Shown: in pieces, positions 35,341 to 43,804 of the stretch
How the letters are laid out: every line of letters begins with the position of its first letter
Position numbering within the stretch: the stretch's first letter is position 1
NCBI RefSeq assembly: GCF_029258205.1
Contig: NZ_JARHZJ010000022.1
Coordinates: forward strand, 1 to 62,723
Direction: 5' to 3'
DNA length: 62,723 nt
Origin: Clostridium sp.
GTDB lineage: Bacteria; Bacillota; Clostridia; Clostridiales; Clostridiaceae
Translations under genes and position numbers: made by a program
The notes under the pieces: model-generated
Databases searched by the model: none
What the model was told of the DNA's origin: nothing
What the model saw: the letters and a program-made list of their open reading frames with translations, nothing else

Positions 35341-35982
35341 ATGAAAAGTTGTGAATTAATAGAGTTTGTTAATAACTGTCCAAAAGAGATTAAAAAAGAA
35401 TTAAAGAATAGAAGTTTTAAGTATGGAGAAAAGTTATTAGTTCAAAGTAATAATTGTGATTTTGTATACATTCTATTAAAAGGAAAAATTAAGACATATC
35501 ATTCAGATTTTACAGGAGCTATATATTTAGAAGATATTGATAGTGAGGCTACCATATTTGGAGAATTGGAAGCTTTGATTGATAAAGAAGTTGTTACTAC
35601 AGTAGAAGCTTTATCACAATGTGAGGTCTTAGAGATAAGTAAAGGAGCTTTTGTTAAATGGATGGAATTAGATAATAAGTTTTCATTATTTATAAGTAAG
35701 CTTATAGCAGAGAGAAATTATGAATGCTGTAAAAGGGAACGAATTAATGCTTTTTATAATTTGAGATATAGGGTAATGTATATAATATTAAACACACTTC
35801 ATAAAAATAATCTAGGAATTACTAAAGATTTGTTAGTTGAAGGAGTGGGCTCTAATATTAGGAGTATAAATAGAATAATAAATCAATTAGTAGATGAAGG
35901 AATTCTTGACTATAATTCAGGTAAGATAAAAGTTAAATCAATAGAAAAGCTTAAAGAAGAAGTAAATTATTATAAGCCTTAG
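35341..35982 (+). CDS. Crp/Fnr-family transcription regulator
   Basis: A 213-residue regulator. Residues 20-115 form the cyclic-nucleotide-like beta-roll (GEKLLVQSNNCDFVYILLKGKI), residues 115-140 the dimer helix and 155-205 a winged helix-turn-helix (NIRSINRIINQLVDEGILDYNSGKI in two parts). No Cys cluster for an Fe-S centre and no clear cAMP-binding Arg are present, so the effector is unknown. It is 32 bases after pnuC on the same strand and may regulate that unit. A strong terminator follows. Confidence 0.82.
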   Translation: MKSCELIEFVNNCPKEIKKELKNRSFKYGEKLLVQSNNCDFVYILLKGKIKTYHSDFTGAIYLEDIDSEATIFGELEALIDKEVVTTVEALSQCEVLEISKGAFVKWMELDNKFSLFISKLIAERNYECCKRERINAFYNLRYRVMYIILNTLHKNNLGITKDLLVEGVGSNIRSINRIINQLVDEGILDYNSGKIKVKSIEKLKEEVNYYKP

Positions 35983-36000
35983 GGATATATATTAAAAAAT

Positions 36001-36045
36001 AAGGTGCTTAAAATCTTTATATTAAGATTTTAAGCACCTTGTTTT
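36001..36045 (+). terminator. Terminator after the Crp-family gene
   Basis: Perfect 17-bp arms AAGGTGCTTAAAATCTT and complement (36024-36040) with a 6-base loop, then GTTTT. Confidence 0.92.
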
Positions 36046-36218
36046 ATTATTTTATAAGTATAAAACTATTTAGTAGAAGCAAAGATATTTTTTTGCGAAT
36101 ATTTCTTAAATTTTTTATTATACAATTAAATTCAATCTAATTTATAATTAGAATTTTTATAATGAAAAATATGTATAAGTTATGATAAAATGTTAATTGT
36201 ATTGAGAGGGGGAGAAAA

Positions 36219-36536
36219 ATGCAATTTTCAGATGAAAAAGTTAAGAAAAATTTTGTAATAAGAGCTCTTAAACAAATAGGAACTTTATTAGTTTTTACTA
36301 TGGTTTTTGATGTTGTATTTAGTTTTTTACAGCCACAAGTTTATAAAACATGTAGTGAGTATGATTCTATTAAAGATAGGTGTTATAATCTTCAAAAAGA
36401 GTATGATTCCTTAAATGAAAAAGTAAGTAATGATACAAATACTTTAAATTCTAAAAAAGAGAATTTAACTAAAAGTAATGAAGATTTACAAAATAAATTA
36501 AATTCATTAAATAAAGAAATAAAAAGTTTGAATTAG
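36219..36536 (+). CDS. Small membrane protein with coiled coil, unknown
   Basis: A 105-residue protein with one transmembrane helix (about 19-36) preceded by basic residues, then a predicted coiled coil (residues 50-105) rich in Lys, Asn, Leu and Glu. It has a strong ribosome site (GAGGGGGAG). Twelve bases later starts a second protein of the same general design, so the two may be partners forming a hetero-coiled coil outside the membrane. I recognise no family. Confidence 0.6.
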   Translation: MQFSDEKVKKNFVIRALKQIGTLLVFTMVFDVVFSFLQPQVYKTCSEYDSIKDRCYNLQKEYDSLNEKVSNDTNTLNSKKENLTKSNEDLQNKLNSLNKEIKSLN

Positions 36537-36548
36537 GAGTAGGAGCAT

Positions 36549-37160
36549 ATGATAAAAAAAATTATAAAATTTATAAAAACTCATAAAATAGCTCTTATAT
36601 TAGCATTAATTTTAGGAGGAGCACCTAATCTTATGGCTAAAGATTATTCAAAGGAATTTAATGAAGTAGTTCCTAGAGTTAATGAGTTAGAAGATAAAAT
36701 AGCTTCTTTAAATAATGATACAGAGATTAAATCAATTCAGGAAGAAGTAGATAAATTACAAAATGAAAATAATACCTTAAGTAAAGAGATAGAAGATAAA
36801 CAAAAAGAGTTAGATAGTTTAAGAATTAAAAAAGAGGAGCAAGCTAAAATCGAACAAGAAGAAGCAAAAAAAGCAGAAGAGAACTCTAAAAATAAAGCTG
36901 TTGAAAGTAGTAATAGTACATCAGATAATAACAGTACGCATACAAATAAATCATCTAATGATCCATCAAATTTAGCTAATTCTTCAGGAGATTCAATACC
37001 TAAAATATCTGGTTCAGGAGAAACAGTTTATTGGACAAGCGGTGGAAAAAGCTATCATAAAAGATCAAATTGTACGACTTTAAAAAGAAGTAAAAAAATA
37101 TATAGTGGAACACAGGCTGAAAGTGGTAAAAGTGATCCATGTAATGTTTGTTGTAGGTAA
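36549..37160 (+). CDS. Anchored coiled-coil protein with C-terminal metal-binding-type motif
   Basis: A 203-residue protein with an N-terminal helix (about 13-32) that acts as signal or anchor. A coiled coil spans 35-105, followed by a Ser/Asn/Thr-rich linker (105-150). The C-terminal 45-residue module contains VYWTSGGKSYHKRSNC and ends DPCNVCC. That module (WT..GKxYH...C...S.....CxxC) is common at the ends of Firmicutes surface and nuclease-associated proteins and probably binds zinc through its Cys/His. The role is unknown. It lies in a compact cassette with the genes on either side. Confidence 0.65.
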   Translation: MIKKIIKFIKTHKIALILALILGGAPNLMAKDYSKEFNEVVPRVNELEDKIASLNNDTEIKSIQEEVDKLQNENNTLSKEIEDKQKELDSLRIKKEEQAKIEQEEAKKAEENSKNKAVESSNSTSDNNSTHTNKSSNDPSNLANSSGDSIPKISGSGETVYWTSGGKSYHKRSNCTTLKRSKKIYSGTQAESGKSDPCNVCCR

Positions 37161-37220
37161 TACATAATAATATTAAAAATTTTGGCATAAGATTTATAAA
37201 TTTTATTAAAGGAGTAAGGA

Positions 37221-37757
37221 ATGAGTGATAAAAAATTATTCACAATAAAAACATCTATAGATAAAGAGGATTATCATAGATTTTTGTACATAGCAACTTT
37301 CTTAAGAAAGAAATTTACAATCCCTGTTATTATAATAATTACAGCTTTAATGGCTGGTTTTGTTTCTTATAATAACGGTACTTTTGCCATAAAGAGTTTT
37401 TTAATTTATTGGTTAATATTATTAATCATAACCTTATTTGCAATAATTGTTAAAATTGAATTTCAAAGTAGGGAAAGAGTAAAGGCTGATAAAGCTGGTA
37501 TTTTAAAATCCATAGAAACTTTAGAATTTTTTGATGATATTGTAGTGATTAAGAGCACAGCATTTAAAGGTAAAAGTAAGATTAAATATTATAAATTTTA
37601 TGAGGTAATAGAAACTAAAAATTATTTTATAATGTATTTTAACAGAAGACAGGCTTCAATAATAAGAAAGATTGACTTAGAAAGTTCATTGGTAGATGAA
37701 TTAAGAAATTTACTAATAGAAAGAATAGGAACTAAATATAGAAAGCTTTTTAAATAA
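37221..37757 (+). CDS. YcxB-like membrane protein
   Basis: A 178-residue protein with two transmembrane helices (about 34-51 and 57-77) and a C-terminal soluble domain. That domain carries the YcxB pattern (KSKIKYYKFYEVIETKNYFIMYF, in two halves) near residues 112-135. YcxB-like proteins are widespread in Firmicutes and have no known function. It follows the coiled-coil gene by 60 bases with its own AAGGAG site and may share its transcript. It ends at the terminator 37807-37845. Confidence 0.72.
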   Translation: MSDKKLFTIKTSIDKEDYHRFLYIATFLRKKFTIPVIIIITALMAGFVSYNNGTFAIKSFLIYWLILLIITLFAIIVKIEFQSRERVKADKAGILKSIETLEFFDDIVVIKSTAFKGKSKIKYYKFYEVIETKNYFIMYFNRRQASIIRKIDLESSLVDELRNLLIERIGTKYRKLFK

Positions 37758-37806
37758 TATATTATTTAAGGTTATATTTACAGAATTATGGTGATAAAGC
37801 GATTAA

Positions 37807-37845
37807 ACCTCGTACCTTTTTATAGGCACGGGGTATTTTTTTTCT
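37807..37845 (+). terminator. Terminator after the YcxB-like gene
   Basis: Arms ACCTCGTACCT and AGGCACGGGGT (one mismatch and G-U pairs), a 6-base loop, and a run of nine T. Confidence 0.88.
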
Positions 37846-38058
37846 TTAGATATTGGCAATAAATTAGTATCGAATATTAATATTTAAACTTAAATATATA
37901 TAAAATAACAAATAGATAGTAAAAAATGCAAAATATCATAAATTAAAAAAAAGAGTAAATAAAACTATTTAAAAGAAATTTAATGGTGATATAATAAATT
38001 AAGCAAATTTTCAAGAAATAATTATAATAAAAAAATAACTTTGAAAGGAGTGAATTAA

Positions 38059-38931
38059 ATGAATACAAAGAACGGAAGAATTTATCAGATTGTTTATAGA
38101 ATTACTGCTATAATTCTTTTTGGAGCTTTAGCTGGAATTGGGGTTAACTTTTTCTTAACACCTGCACATATTTATTCATCAGGGGTTACAGGAATATCAC
38201 AGTTATTGTCATCTATTGGTGAGGATTTTTTTAATATAAATATTGATATTTCAACATGGGTTTTAATTTTAAATCTACCACTTGCTTATTTATCATTTAA
38301 AAAGTTAGGAAAGAAATTTACCCTTTACAGTTTTCTTTCTATAATTTCATTATCATTTTTTATAGGATTTATTCCAACAAGAGAGGTTACTAATAACCAA
38401 CTTTTAAATTCCATATTTGGAGGGGTTCTTATGGGATCTGGAGTTGGAATGTGCTTTAGAGCAGGATTCTCTACAGGAGGTACAGATATTATAGTTTTAG
38501 TTGTTCAAAAAATGACAGGAAAGTCTGTTGGTCAACTAGGATTTATAGTAAATGGAATAATATTATTAGTTGCAGGATTAGTTTATGGATGGGAATTAGC
38601 TTTATATAGCTTAGTTTCAATTTACGTAACCACTAAGGTTATAGATTTATTTTATATTCAGCAATACAAACTTACAGTAACCATTTATACTAAAAAAGAA
38701 AAAGAAATTGTTGAAAGTTTAATTAAAAGCCAAATGAGAGGAGTTACAATTGGTAGAAATCTTTATGGTGGATATACTAATGAAAAATTAAGTTCAATTA
38801 CAACAGTAATTTCAAAGCATGAATTATTAATTGTTAAGAAAAATGTTATGGATATAGATCCAGAAGCTTTTGTAAATATACAACCAACTATTGAGGTTAT
38901 GGGAAATTTTTATGATAATTCATTAATATAA
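38059..38931 (+). CDS. YitT-family membrane protein
   Basis: A 290-residue protein with about five or six transmembrane helices forming the YitT (DUF161) repeats, including GFSTGGTDII near residue 138. A C-terminal DUF2179 domain (about 205-285, YKLTVTIYTKKEKEIVESL in part) follows. Family members are uncharacterised and have been proposed as transporters. It is monocistronic, with AAAGGAG before ATG and a terminator at 38970-39005. Confidence 0.83.
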   Translation: MNTKNGRIYQIVYRITAIILFGALAGIGVNFFLTPAHIYSSGVTGISQLLSSIGEDFFNINIDISTWVLILNLPLAYLSFKKLGKKFTLYSFLSIISLSFFIGFIPTREVTNNQLLNSIFGGVLMGSGVGMCFRAGFSTGGTDIIVLVVQKMTGKSVGQLGFIVNGIILLVAGLVYGWELALYSLVSIYVTTKVIDLFYIQQYKLTVTIYTKKEKEIVESLIKSQMRGVTIGRNLYGGYTNEKLSSITTVISKHELLIVKKNVMDIDPEAFVNIQPTIEVMGNFYDNSLI

Positions 38932-38969
38932 TTCTTTTGAATAGGGAATAAAATAGAGTTAAAATAAGA

Positions 38970-39005
38970 AGTGTAGAAAGTTTGAAAAATTTTCTATACT
39001 TTTTA
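38970..39005 (+). terminator. Terminator after the YitT gene
   Basis: Arms AGTGTAGAAA and TTTCTATACT (one G-T pair) around an 11-base loop, followed by TTTTT. Confidence 0.85.
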
Positions 39006-39138
39006 TTTATTTTTCTTATTAAAAATATAGGTAAAAAATTATTATAGTTATAAAAAACAAATATTTAACTTATTTATTACATAGATTTATAATGAAAATA
39101 TAGAAAGAAATAAGCTACAAAAGAAAGAAGTGTCTAGT

Positions 39139-39634
39139 ATGAGTATAAAATTAATATGTATTGATATGGATGTTACTTTACTTATGGATCAAGCAAAATG
39201 TTGTAGAATAAGATAAAAAGGTAATAAAGGAAGCTGTAGAAAAGGGATTAACAGTAGCCATAACCAAAGGTAGAATTTATAATTGTGTAAGAACATACTA
39301 AGACATAATAGTATTAAAAACTCCAATTATAGCTAGTAATGGAGCTTATATTGGATGGATAAATGATGAAGAAATATATAATAACTTTCTTAAATTAAGT
39401 GATTTAGAGGATTTTAATATAATAACTAAGAAAGATAAATTGTTTACATATGTAGTTGAAAACTGGAGAATTGTTTCAACAGTAGAATTACCAGAAAATC
39501 ATGTTTATAAGGTTTTAAACAAAACTTTACCTAAAGATAAACAAGTTAGATCAGTAAAAGAGATTGCAAATTATGTAACATCAGATAATAAGCATTGAGG
39601 AGTTACAGAAGCTATAAGAAAATTTGTATTTTAA
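39139..39634 (+). pseudogene. Decayed Cof-type HAD phosphatase
   Basis: The stretch reads, in pieces, as a Cof/HAD-IIB phosphatase. It starts MSIKLICIDMD-VTLL, where DxDGT is expected and Gly is replaced by Val. After a frameshift and stop near 39212 it continues in another frame as KEAVEKGLTVAITKGRIYNC (family consensus ATGR) with a stop in RTY-stop. Then come ASNGAYI and EIYNN, and a further TGA near 39597 before a remnant ending at 39634. At about 165 codons it is also much shorter than the usual 270, so internal sequence is lost. It is non-functional as an enzyme. Confidence 0.85.
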
Positions 39635-39782
39635 AATTGTAGACAAGCTTAACATATTATATTAGATTATTTTTAAAAGGAAGAATAGTTTTAATCGTAT
39701 AAAAGTTATTGATAAAAGCAATGTTTAACTTAGAAATATAGTCTTTTATTAAAGTAAAATTTGGTTTAAAAGGAGATATAGC

Positions 39783-41204
39783 ATGAAAGATATTATAGTA
39801 ATAGGAGCTGGAGTAGTTGGATGCTCTATAGCTAGAGAATTATCAAAATACAACTTAGATGTCTTAGTTGTTGAAAAAAATAGTGATGTATCAGAGGGAA
39901 TATCAAAGGGAAATAGTGGCATAGTACATGCTGGATATAATGAAAAAATAGGTACTTTAAAAGCTAAATTAAACATAGAAGGAAATAAAATGTTTCATGA
40001 TTTGTCAAGAGATTTACAATTCCCTTTTAAAAGAAATGGTGCATTTATTTTAGCTTTTTCTAATGACGATATGAAGACATTAGAAAGTTTAAAAGAAAAT
40101 GGAGAAAAGCTTGGAGTTGAAGGACTTGAAATATTAACTAGAGAAGAAGCTTTAAACATTGAGCCTAATTTAAATAAAGAAATAGTTGGAGTTTTAAATG
40201 TAAAAACATCTGGAATAGTTAGTCCATATGAAATGACAATCGCTTTAGCAGAAAATGCTGCAGAGAATGGAGTTGAATTTAAATTAAATTCAAAGGTTAC
40301 TAATATAGAAAAAACATCTGAAGGATATAAAGTAACTTTAAATAACAAAGAAGTAGTAAATGGAAAACTTATAATAAATGCGTCAGGATTAGAAGGAGCT
40401 TTCTTAAATAATCTTGTAAGCATGACTAAGAGAGAAATAAATCCTGTAAAAGGTGAATATTGTTTATTTGATAAAGTAGCAGGAGCTATGATTACTAAAA
40501 CTTTATTCCAAGTTCCAAGTGATTTAAGTAAAGGAGTTTTAGTAACTCCAACTGCAGAAGGAAATCTTTTAGTTGGGCCTAATGCAGAAGAAGGAAAAGA
40601 ATTAGAAACATCTAGAGAGGGTATAGATGAAATTTTAGATAAGAGTAAAAAATCAGTTGAAGAGTTACCAATAGCTAGAATTTTAAATACATTCTCAGGA
40701 ATAAGACCTAAAACTAAGGGTGGAGATTTTATAATAGAAGAAGCAGAAGATGCTAAAAACTTTATTAATGTTATAGGAATAGATTCACCAGGATTAACTG
40801 CAGCGCCAGCAATTGGTGTATATGTAGTTAATATTATTAAAGAAAAATTAGATTTAGTTGAAAAGAAAAATTTCAAAAAAACTAGAGAGAAGATAGCTAG
40901 ATTTGCAGAACTTTCTTTAGAAGAGAAAAATACTTTAATAAAAGAAAAACCTGCATATGGACATATGGTTTGTAAGTGTGAGTTTGTTACTGAAGGTGAA
41001 ATAGTAGAGGCTATTCATAGACCTATACCAGCTATTACAGTTGATGCTATTAAGAGAAGAACTAGAGCTTCAATGGGAGGATGTCAAGGTGTTGGCTGTA
41101 CACTTCCTATAAGTAAAATACTAAGTAGAGAATTAGGAATAGACATAAGTGACATAAATAAAAATAGTGAAGGTTCACCAGTAATTGGTTTTAAGGAGGA
41201 TTAA
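39783..41204 (+). CDS. GlpA/LhgO-type FAD oxidoreductase with BFD-like [2Fe-2S] domain
   Basis: A 473-residue flavoprotein. The FAD-binding [15 protein letters not shown] is at residues 6-20. DAO-family features follow ([11 protein letters not shown] near 45, NASGLEG near 200). A C-terminal Cys motif [10 protein letters not shown]...GGCQGVGC near 398-440 matches the BFD-like iron-sulphur domain of anaerobic glycerol-3-phosphate dehydrogenases. It is therefore a 2-hydroxyacid or glycerol-3-phosphate dehydrogenase-like protein. It is paired with a second flavoprotein four bases downstream, as in clostridial and Thermotoga glp clusters. No glycerol kinase or facilitator is nearby, so the substrate is uncertain. 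Confidence 0.82.
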   Translation: MKDIIVIGAGVVGCSIARELSKYNLDVLVVEKNSDVSEGISKGNSGIVHAGYNEKIGTLKAKLNIEGNKMFHDLSRDLQFPFKRNGAFILAFSNDDMKTLESLKENGEKLGVEGLEILTREEALNIEPNLNKEIVGVLNVKTSGIVSPYEMTIALAENAAENGVEFKLNSKVTNIEKTSEGYKVTLNNKEVVNGKLIINASGLEGAFLNNLVSMTKREINPVKGEYCLFDKVAGAMITKTLFQVPSDLSKGVLVTPTAEGNLLVGPNAEEGKELETSREGIDEILDKSKKSVEELPIARILNTFSGIRPKTKGGDFIIEEAEDAKNFINVIGIDSPGLTAAPAIGVYVVNIIKEKLDLVEKKNFKKTREKIARFAELSLEEKNTLIKEKPAYGHMVCKCEFVTEGEIVEAIHRPIPAITVDAIKRRTRASMGGCQGVGCTLPISKILSRELGIDISDINKNSEGSPVIGFKED

Positions 41205-41208
41205 GACT

Positions 41209-42099
41209 ATGAGAGAATATGATTTAATTATAATTGGGGGAGGAGCAGCAGGTCTTCTTTCAGCTATTAATGGAAAAAAAGATGGAATAAAAAATATTCT
41301 TCTAGTAGAGAAAGATCCAATTTTAGGTGGAGCTTTAAATTCAGCTGATTATAACATAAGCGAAAAGGGGAATTTAACAGGTATAGAATATAAGGAAAGT
41401 TTATTAAAAGAATTTAATGAACTTGATGTTGATGTTAAACTAAATACCATGGTTTTAAAAATAGAAAATTCAAATGAAATACTTTGTACAAGTAGCGACT
41501 GTGGTGTAGAGAAAATAAAAGGTAAAAACATAATAATTGCTAATGGTGGAAAAGAAAAAAGTAGAAATGCAGTTCAAATTCCAGGGGATCGTACAGCAGG
41601 AGTTTTAACTGTAGGAATGGCTAAAAAGATTTTTGGAATTAAAAACATGGTTCCAGGAAAGAATCTCTTCATAGTGGGAGATAACACTCTTTACATGATT
41701 CAAGAGGATTTAAAAAAGCATAATATTAAAGTTTCTGGAATTATAACAGATAAAAATAAAAATGAAGTTTTTGATTTAAGTGAAAATTTATATTCTGGAT
41801 ATGAAATTATTGCGATACATGGAGAAGGAAGAGTAAATTCTGTAACCATAAAAAATGGTGATGAAAAGAAAAAAATAAAATGTGATACAGTAATTTTTGC
41901 TTATCCAATGATTTCAGATGGATTAGTTGCATTAAGAAGTGGTCTTAAATTAAATCCAAATACAACTGGTCCAGCTGTAGATGAAAATTTAGAAACTTCA
42001 AGTAAAAATATATATGCTTGTGGAAATGCAATTTATACTCATAAATCAATAGAAGAAATCGAAAATGAGTGTAAAAAGCTTATTAGTGCTATAAGTTAA
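41209..42099 (+). CDS. GlpB-like NAD(P)/FAD oxidoreductase
   Basis: A 297-residue pyridine-nucleotide-disulphide-type flavoprotein lacking a redox Cys pair. GGGAAGLLSAING near residue 9 binds FAD. A second GxGxxG-like segment (FIVGDNTLYM near 155) and the C-terminal IYACGNAIYTH complete the FAD site. It is the usual partner of the preceding dehydrogenase and would pass electrons on. I begin at ATG 41209, after TTAAGGAGG. A TTG at 41185 would overlap the upstream gene and include that site. The third DUF1667 protein often found with this pair is absent. Confidence 0.8.
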   Translation: MREYDLIIIGGGAAGLLSAINGKKDGIKNILLVEKDPILGGALNSADYNISEKGNLTGIEYKESLLKEFNELDVDVKLNTMVLKIENSNEILCTSSDCGVEKIKGKNIIIANGGKEKSRNAVQIPGDRTAGVLTVGMAKKIFGIKNMVPGKNLFIVGDNTLYMIQEDLKKHNIKVSGIITDKNKNEVFDLSENLYSGYEIIAIHGEGRVNSVTIKNGDEKKKIKCDTVIFAYPMISDGLVALRSGLKLNPNTTGPAVDENLETSSKNIYACGNAIYTHKSIEEIENECKKLISAIS

Positions 42100-42207
42100 A
42101 AATTATATTCCTATTTTATATATTTAAAATATTATAATAGAAATATAGAGTATATATTAAATCTATTAAGAAGTAATATTTGGCAATATTACATATATTT
42201 TATAAAT

Positions 42208-42254
42208 AAATTAACTCTACTGAAATTTAAATTTTGATAGAGTTAATTTATTTT
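42208..42254 (+). terminator. Terminator of the flavoprotein pair
   Basis: Perfect 12-bp arms AAATTAACTCTA and TAGAGTTAATTT with an 18-base AT-rich loop, then ATTTTAAT. Confidence 0.8.
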
Positions 42255-42282
42255 AATATAAAGTGATAAAGGAAGAATTTTT

Positions 42283-42319
42283 AAATTGGTTTAAAGTAAA
42301 TACTTTAAATCAATTTTTT
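42283..42319 (+). terminator. Second hairpin-T-run before the carbonic anhydrase gene
   Basis: Arms AAATTGGTTTAAAGTA and TACTTTAAATCAATTT (one mismatch) with only two loop bases, then TTT. It is either a backup terminator or the end of a very short transcript. The sequence 42100-42207 and 42320-42417 shows nothing further. Confidence 0.6.
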
Positions 42320-42417
42320 ATATAAAAAGTTTTTTAGGATATAATTAAATCTTTGCGTTATAGTAGTATAAATAATTAATTTTAAAAATAAAAAGATATT
42401 ATTTAGAGGTATTTAGT

Positions 42418-42990
42418 ATGGGAAATAATTTAAGAATATTAGAAGAAATTTTAGAATTTAATAAGAATTTTGTGAAAAATAAGGAATATGAGAAATATAA
42501 AGCAACTAAAAAACCAGAGAAAAAATTAGTAATTTTATCTTGTATGGATACTAGGCTTACGGAATTATTACCAAAAGCCATGAATATAAAAAATGGAGAT
42601 GCAAAAATAATAAAAAATGCTGGGGCTACAATAATGAATCCTTTTGGAAGTATTGTTAGAAGTATACTTGTTGCTATTTATGAGTTTAATGCAGAAGATG
42701 TTTTAGTTGTAGGGCATTATGGATGCGGGATGAGCAATTTAAATTCTAAAGATATGATTAAGAAAATGGAGGATAGAGGAATATCAGAAGATACTATCTT
42801 AACTATCAAACATTGTGGAATAGATTTGGAAAAGTGGCTTCATGGATTTGGATGTGTAGAAGACTCCGTAAAAGAAAGTGTGACATCATTAAAAAATCAT
42901 CCGTTAATGCCTAGTGATGTAAATATTCATGGACTTATAATTGATCCACATACAGGAGAACTTAAGCTTATAGTAAATGGATATGAATAA
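42418..42990 (+). CDS. Beta-class carbonic anhydrase
   Basis: A 190-residue enzyme that hydrates CO2 to bicarbonate. The zinc ligands are visible: Cys in LSCMDTRL near residue 41, with the Asp-Arg dyad in the same motif, and His and Cys in VVGHYGCGM near 100. This is the small clade typical of Clostridia and matches the form known from C. perfringens. The organism cannot make much bicarbonate otherwise, so the enzyme supports carboxylations. It is monocistronic with AGAGGT before ATG and ends at the hairpin 43003-43042. Confidence 0.92.
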   Translation: MGNNLRILEEILEFNKNFVKNKEYEKYKATKKPEKKLVILSCMDTRLTELLPKAMNIKNGDAKIIKNAGATIMNPFGSIVRSILVAIYEFNAEDVLVVGHYGCGMSNLNSKDMIKKMEDRGISEDTILTIKHCGIDLEKWLHGFGCVEDSVKESVTSLKNHPLMPSDVNIHGLIIDPHTGELKLIVNGYE

Positions 42991-43002
42991 AATAAAAATT
43001 AA

Positions 43003-43042
43003 AAAACACTTACTTTAATTTATTTAAAGCAAGTGTTTTTTT
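43003..43042 (+). terminator. Carbonic anhydrase terminator
   Basis: Arms AAAACACTTACTTTAA and TTAAAGCAAGTGTTTT (one mismatch) with a 5-base loop and a T-run. Confidence 0.9.
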
Positions 43043-43294
43043 ACACAATTAATTAATACTTAATATTATTGATAGATAAACTTTTTATAAAAGTTATATA
43101 ATTATATCAATACTTTTAATACTAGATATCATAATATCATCTTTAGCTATAAGAAGATAAGTAGAAAGCATGAAGAGGATAAAAGCTAAAAATTCATTAG
43201 ATAGATTTCTTGATAATAAATATACAGGTGAATTTTTGAGAAAATATATCCTAATATGATATTTAAGTAGTGATAAAATTTATAGGAGAATGAT

Positions 43295-43696
43295 ATGTTT
43301 TTTATTGGTATATTTGGAATTGAAAATAAACAGAAAGAAATAAAACAATTAGAAAATATATATTGTACAACTTGTTCAACAAGAACTATGGGAACTTTAA
43401 TAAAGAGTTATGAGTATTTTCATATATTTTTTATTCCTATTTTTAGATGGAACGAAAAATATTATGTCATGTGTAAAAGATGTAATTCAATATATGAAAT
43501 TTCAAAGGAAAAAGGAAAAGCCATGGAAAATGGAGAAATTAAAGAAGTTAATCTAGAAGATATGACTCTTATTCAAGAAGGACAAGTTTATGGCAAAAGA
43601 GCAATGAAAAAAGTTTGTCCTAATTGTGGAAAAACTATAGAGGGAGATTATAATTATTGCCCTTATTGTGGAAGTAAAGTTTTCATTTTGGATTAG
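43295..43696 (+). CDS. Zinc-ribbon protein, unknown function
   Basis: A 133-residue protein with two separate zinc-ribbon-like units. YCTTCSTR near residue 27 pairs with VMCKRCNSIYE near 57, and a C-terminal VCPNCGKT...YNYCPYCGSK unit lies near 107-130. The first region contains the FHIFFIPIFRWNEKYYV stretch typical of zinc-ribbon 15-like membrane-peripheral proteins. The function is unknown. AGGAG lies nearby, upstream of ATG. It precedes the htpG promoter. Confidence 0.75.
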   Translation: MFFIGIFGIENKQKEIKQLENIYCTTCSTRTMGTLIKSYEYFHIFFIPIFRWNEKYYVMCKRCNSIYEISKEKGKAMENGEIKEVNLEDMTLIQEGQVYGKRAMKKVCPNCGKTIEGDYNYCPYCGSKVFILD

Positions 43697-43699
43697 ATA

Positions 43700-43728
43700 T
43701 TGACATTAATTTCAAAAAGTGTTATATA
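43700..43728 (+). promoter_or_regulatory. htpG promoter
   Basis: A perfect TTGACA (43700-43705), a 17-base spacer and TATATA (43723-43728). The start point would be near 43735, immediately before the CIRCE element. Confidence 0.88.
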
Positions 43729-43740
43729 TAAAAATAGAGG

Positions 43741-43767
43741 TTAGCACTCTGGTTAATAGAGTGCTAA
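43741..43767. promoter_or_regulatory. CIRCE element (HrcA operator)
   Basis: TTAGCACTC, nine bases, GAGTGCTAA: a perfect match to the HrcA heat-shock operator, located a few bases after the predicted start of transcription. It places htpG in the HrcA regulon, unlike Bacillus subtilis where htpG is HrcA-independent. Confidence 0.97.
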
Positions 43768-43804
43768 TAAAGAAGTTTTTTGTTTTGGGAGGGAATAATT
43801 CAAA

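Noticed and set aside
39995..40876. A 293-codon open frame on the minus strand inside the GlpA-like gene
   Set aside because: It mirrors the codon structure of the plus-strand flavoprotein, has no ribosome site and reads as Ser/Leu/Phe-rich low-information sequence. The plus-strand gene has clear motifs.
43170..43259. A 30-codon frame (MKRIKAKNSLDRFLDNKY...) before the zinc-ribbon gene
   Set aside because: No ribosome site at a suitable distance, no family resemblance, and short enough to arise by chance. It may be a gene fragment but cannot be supported.
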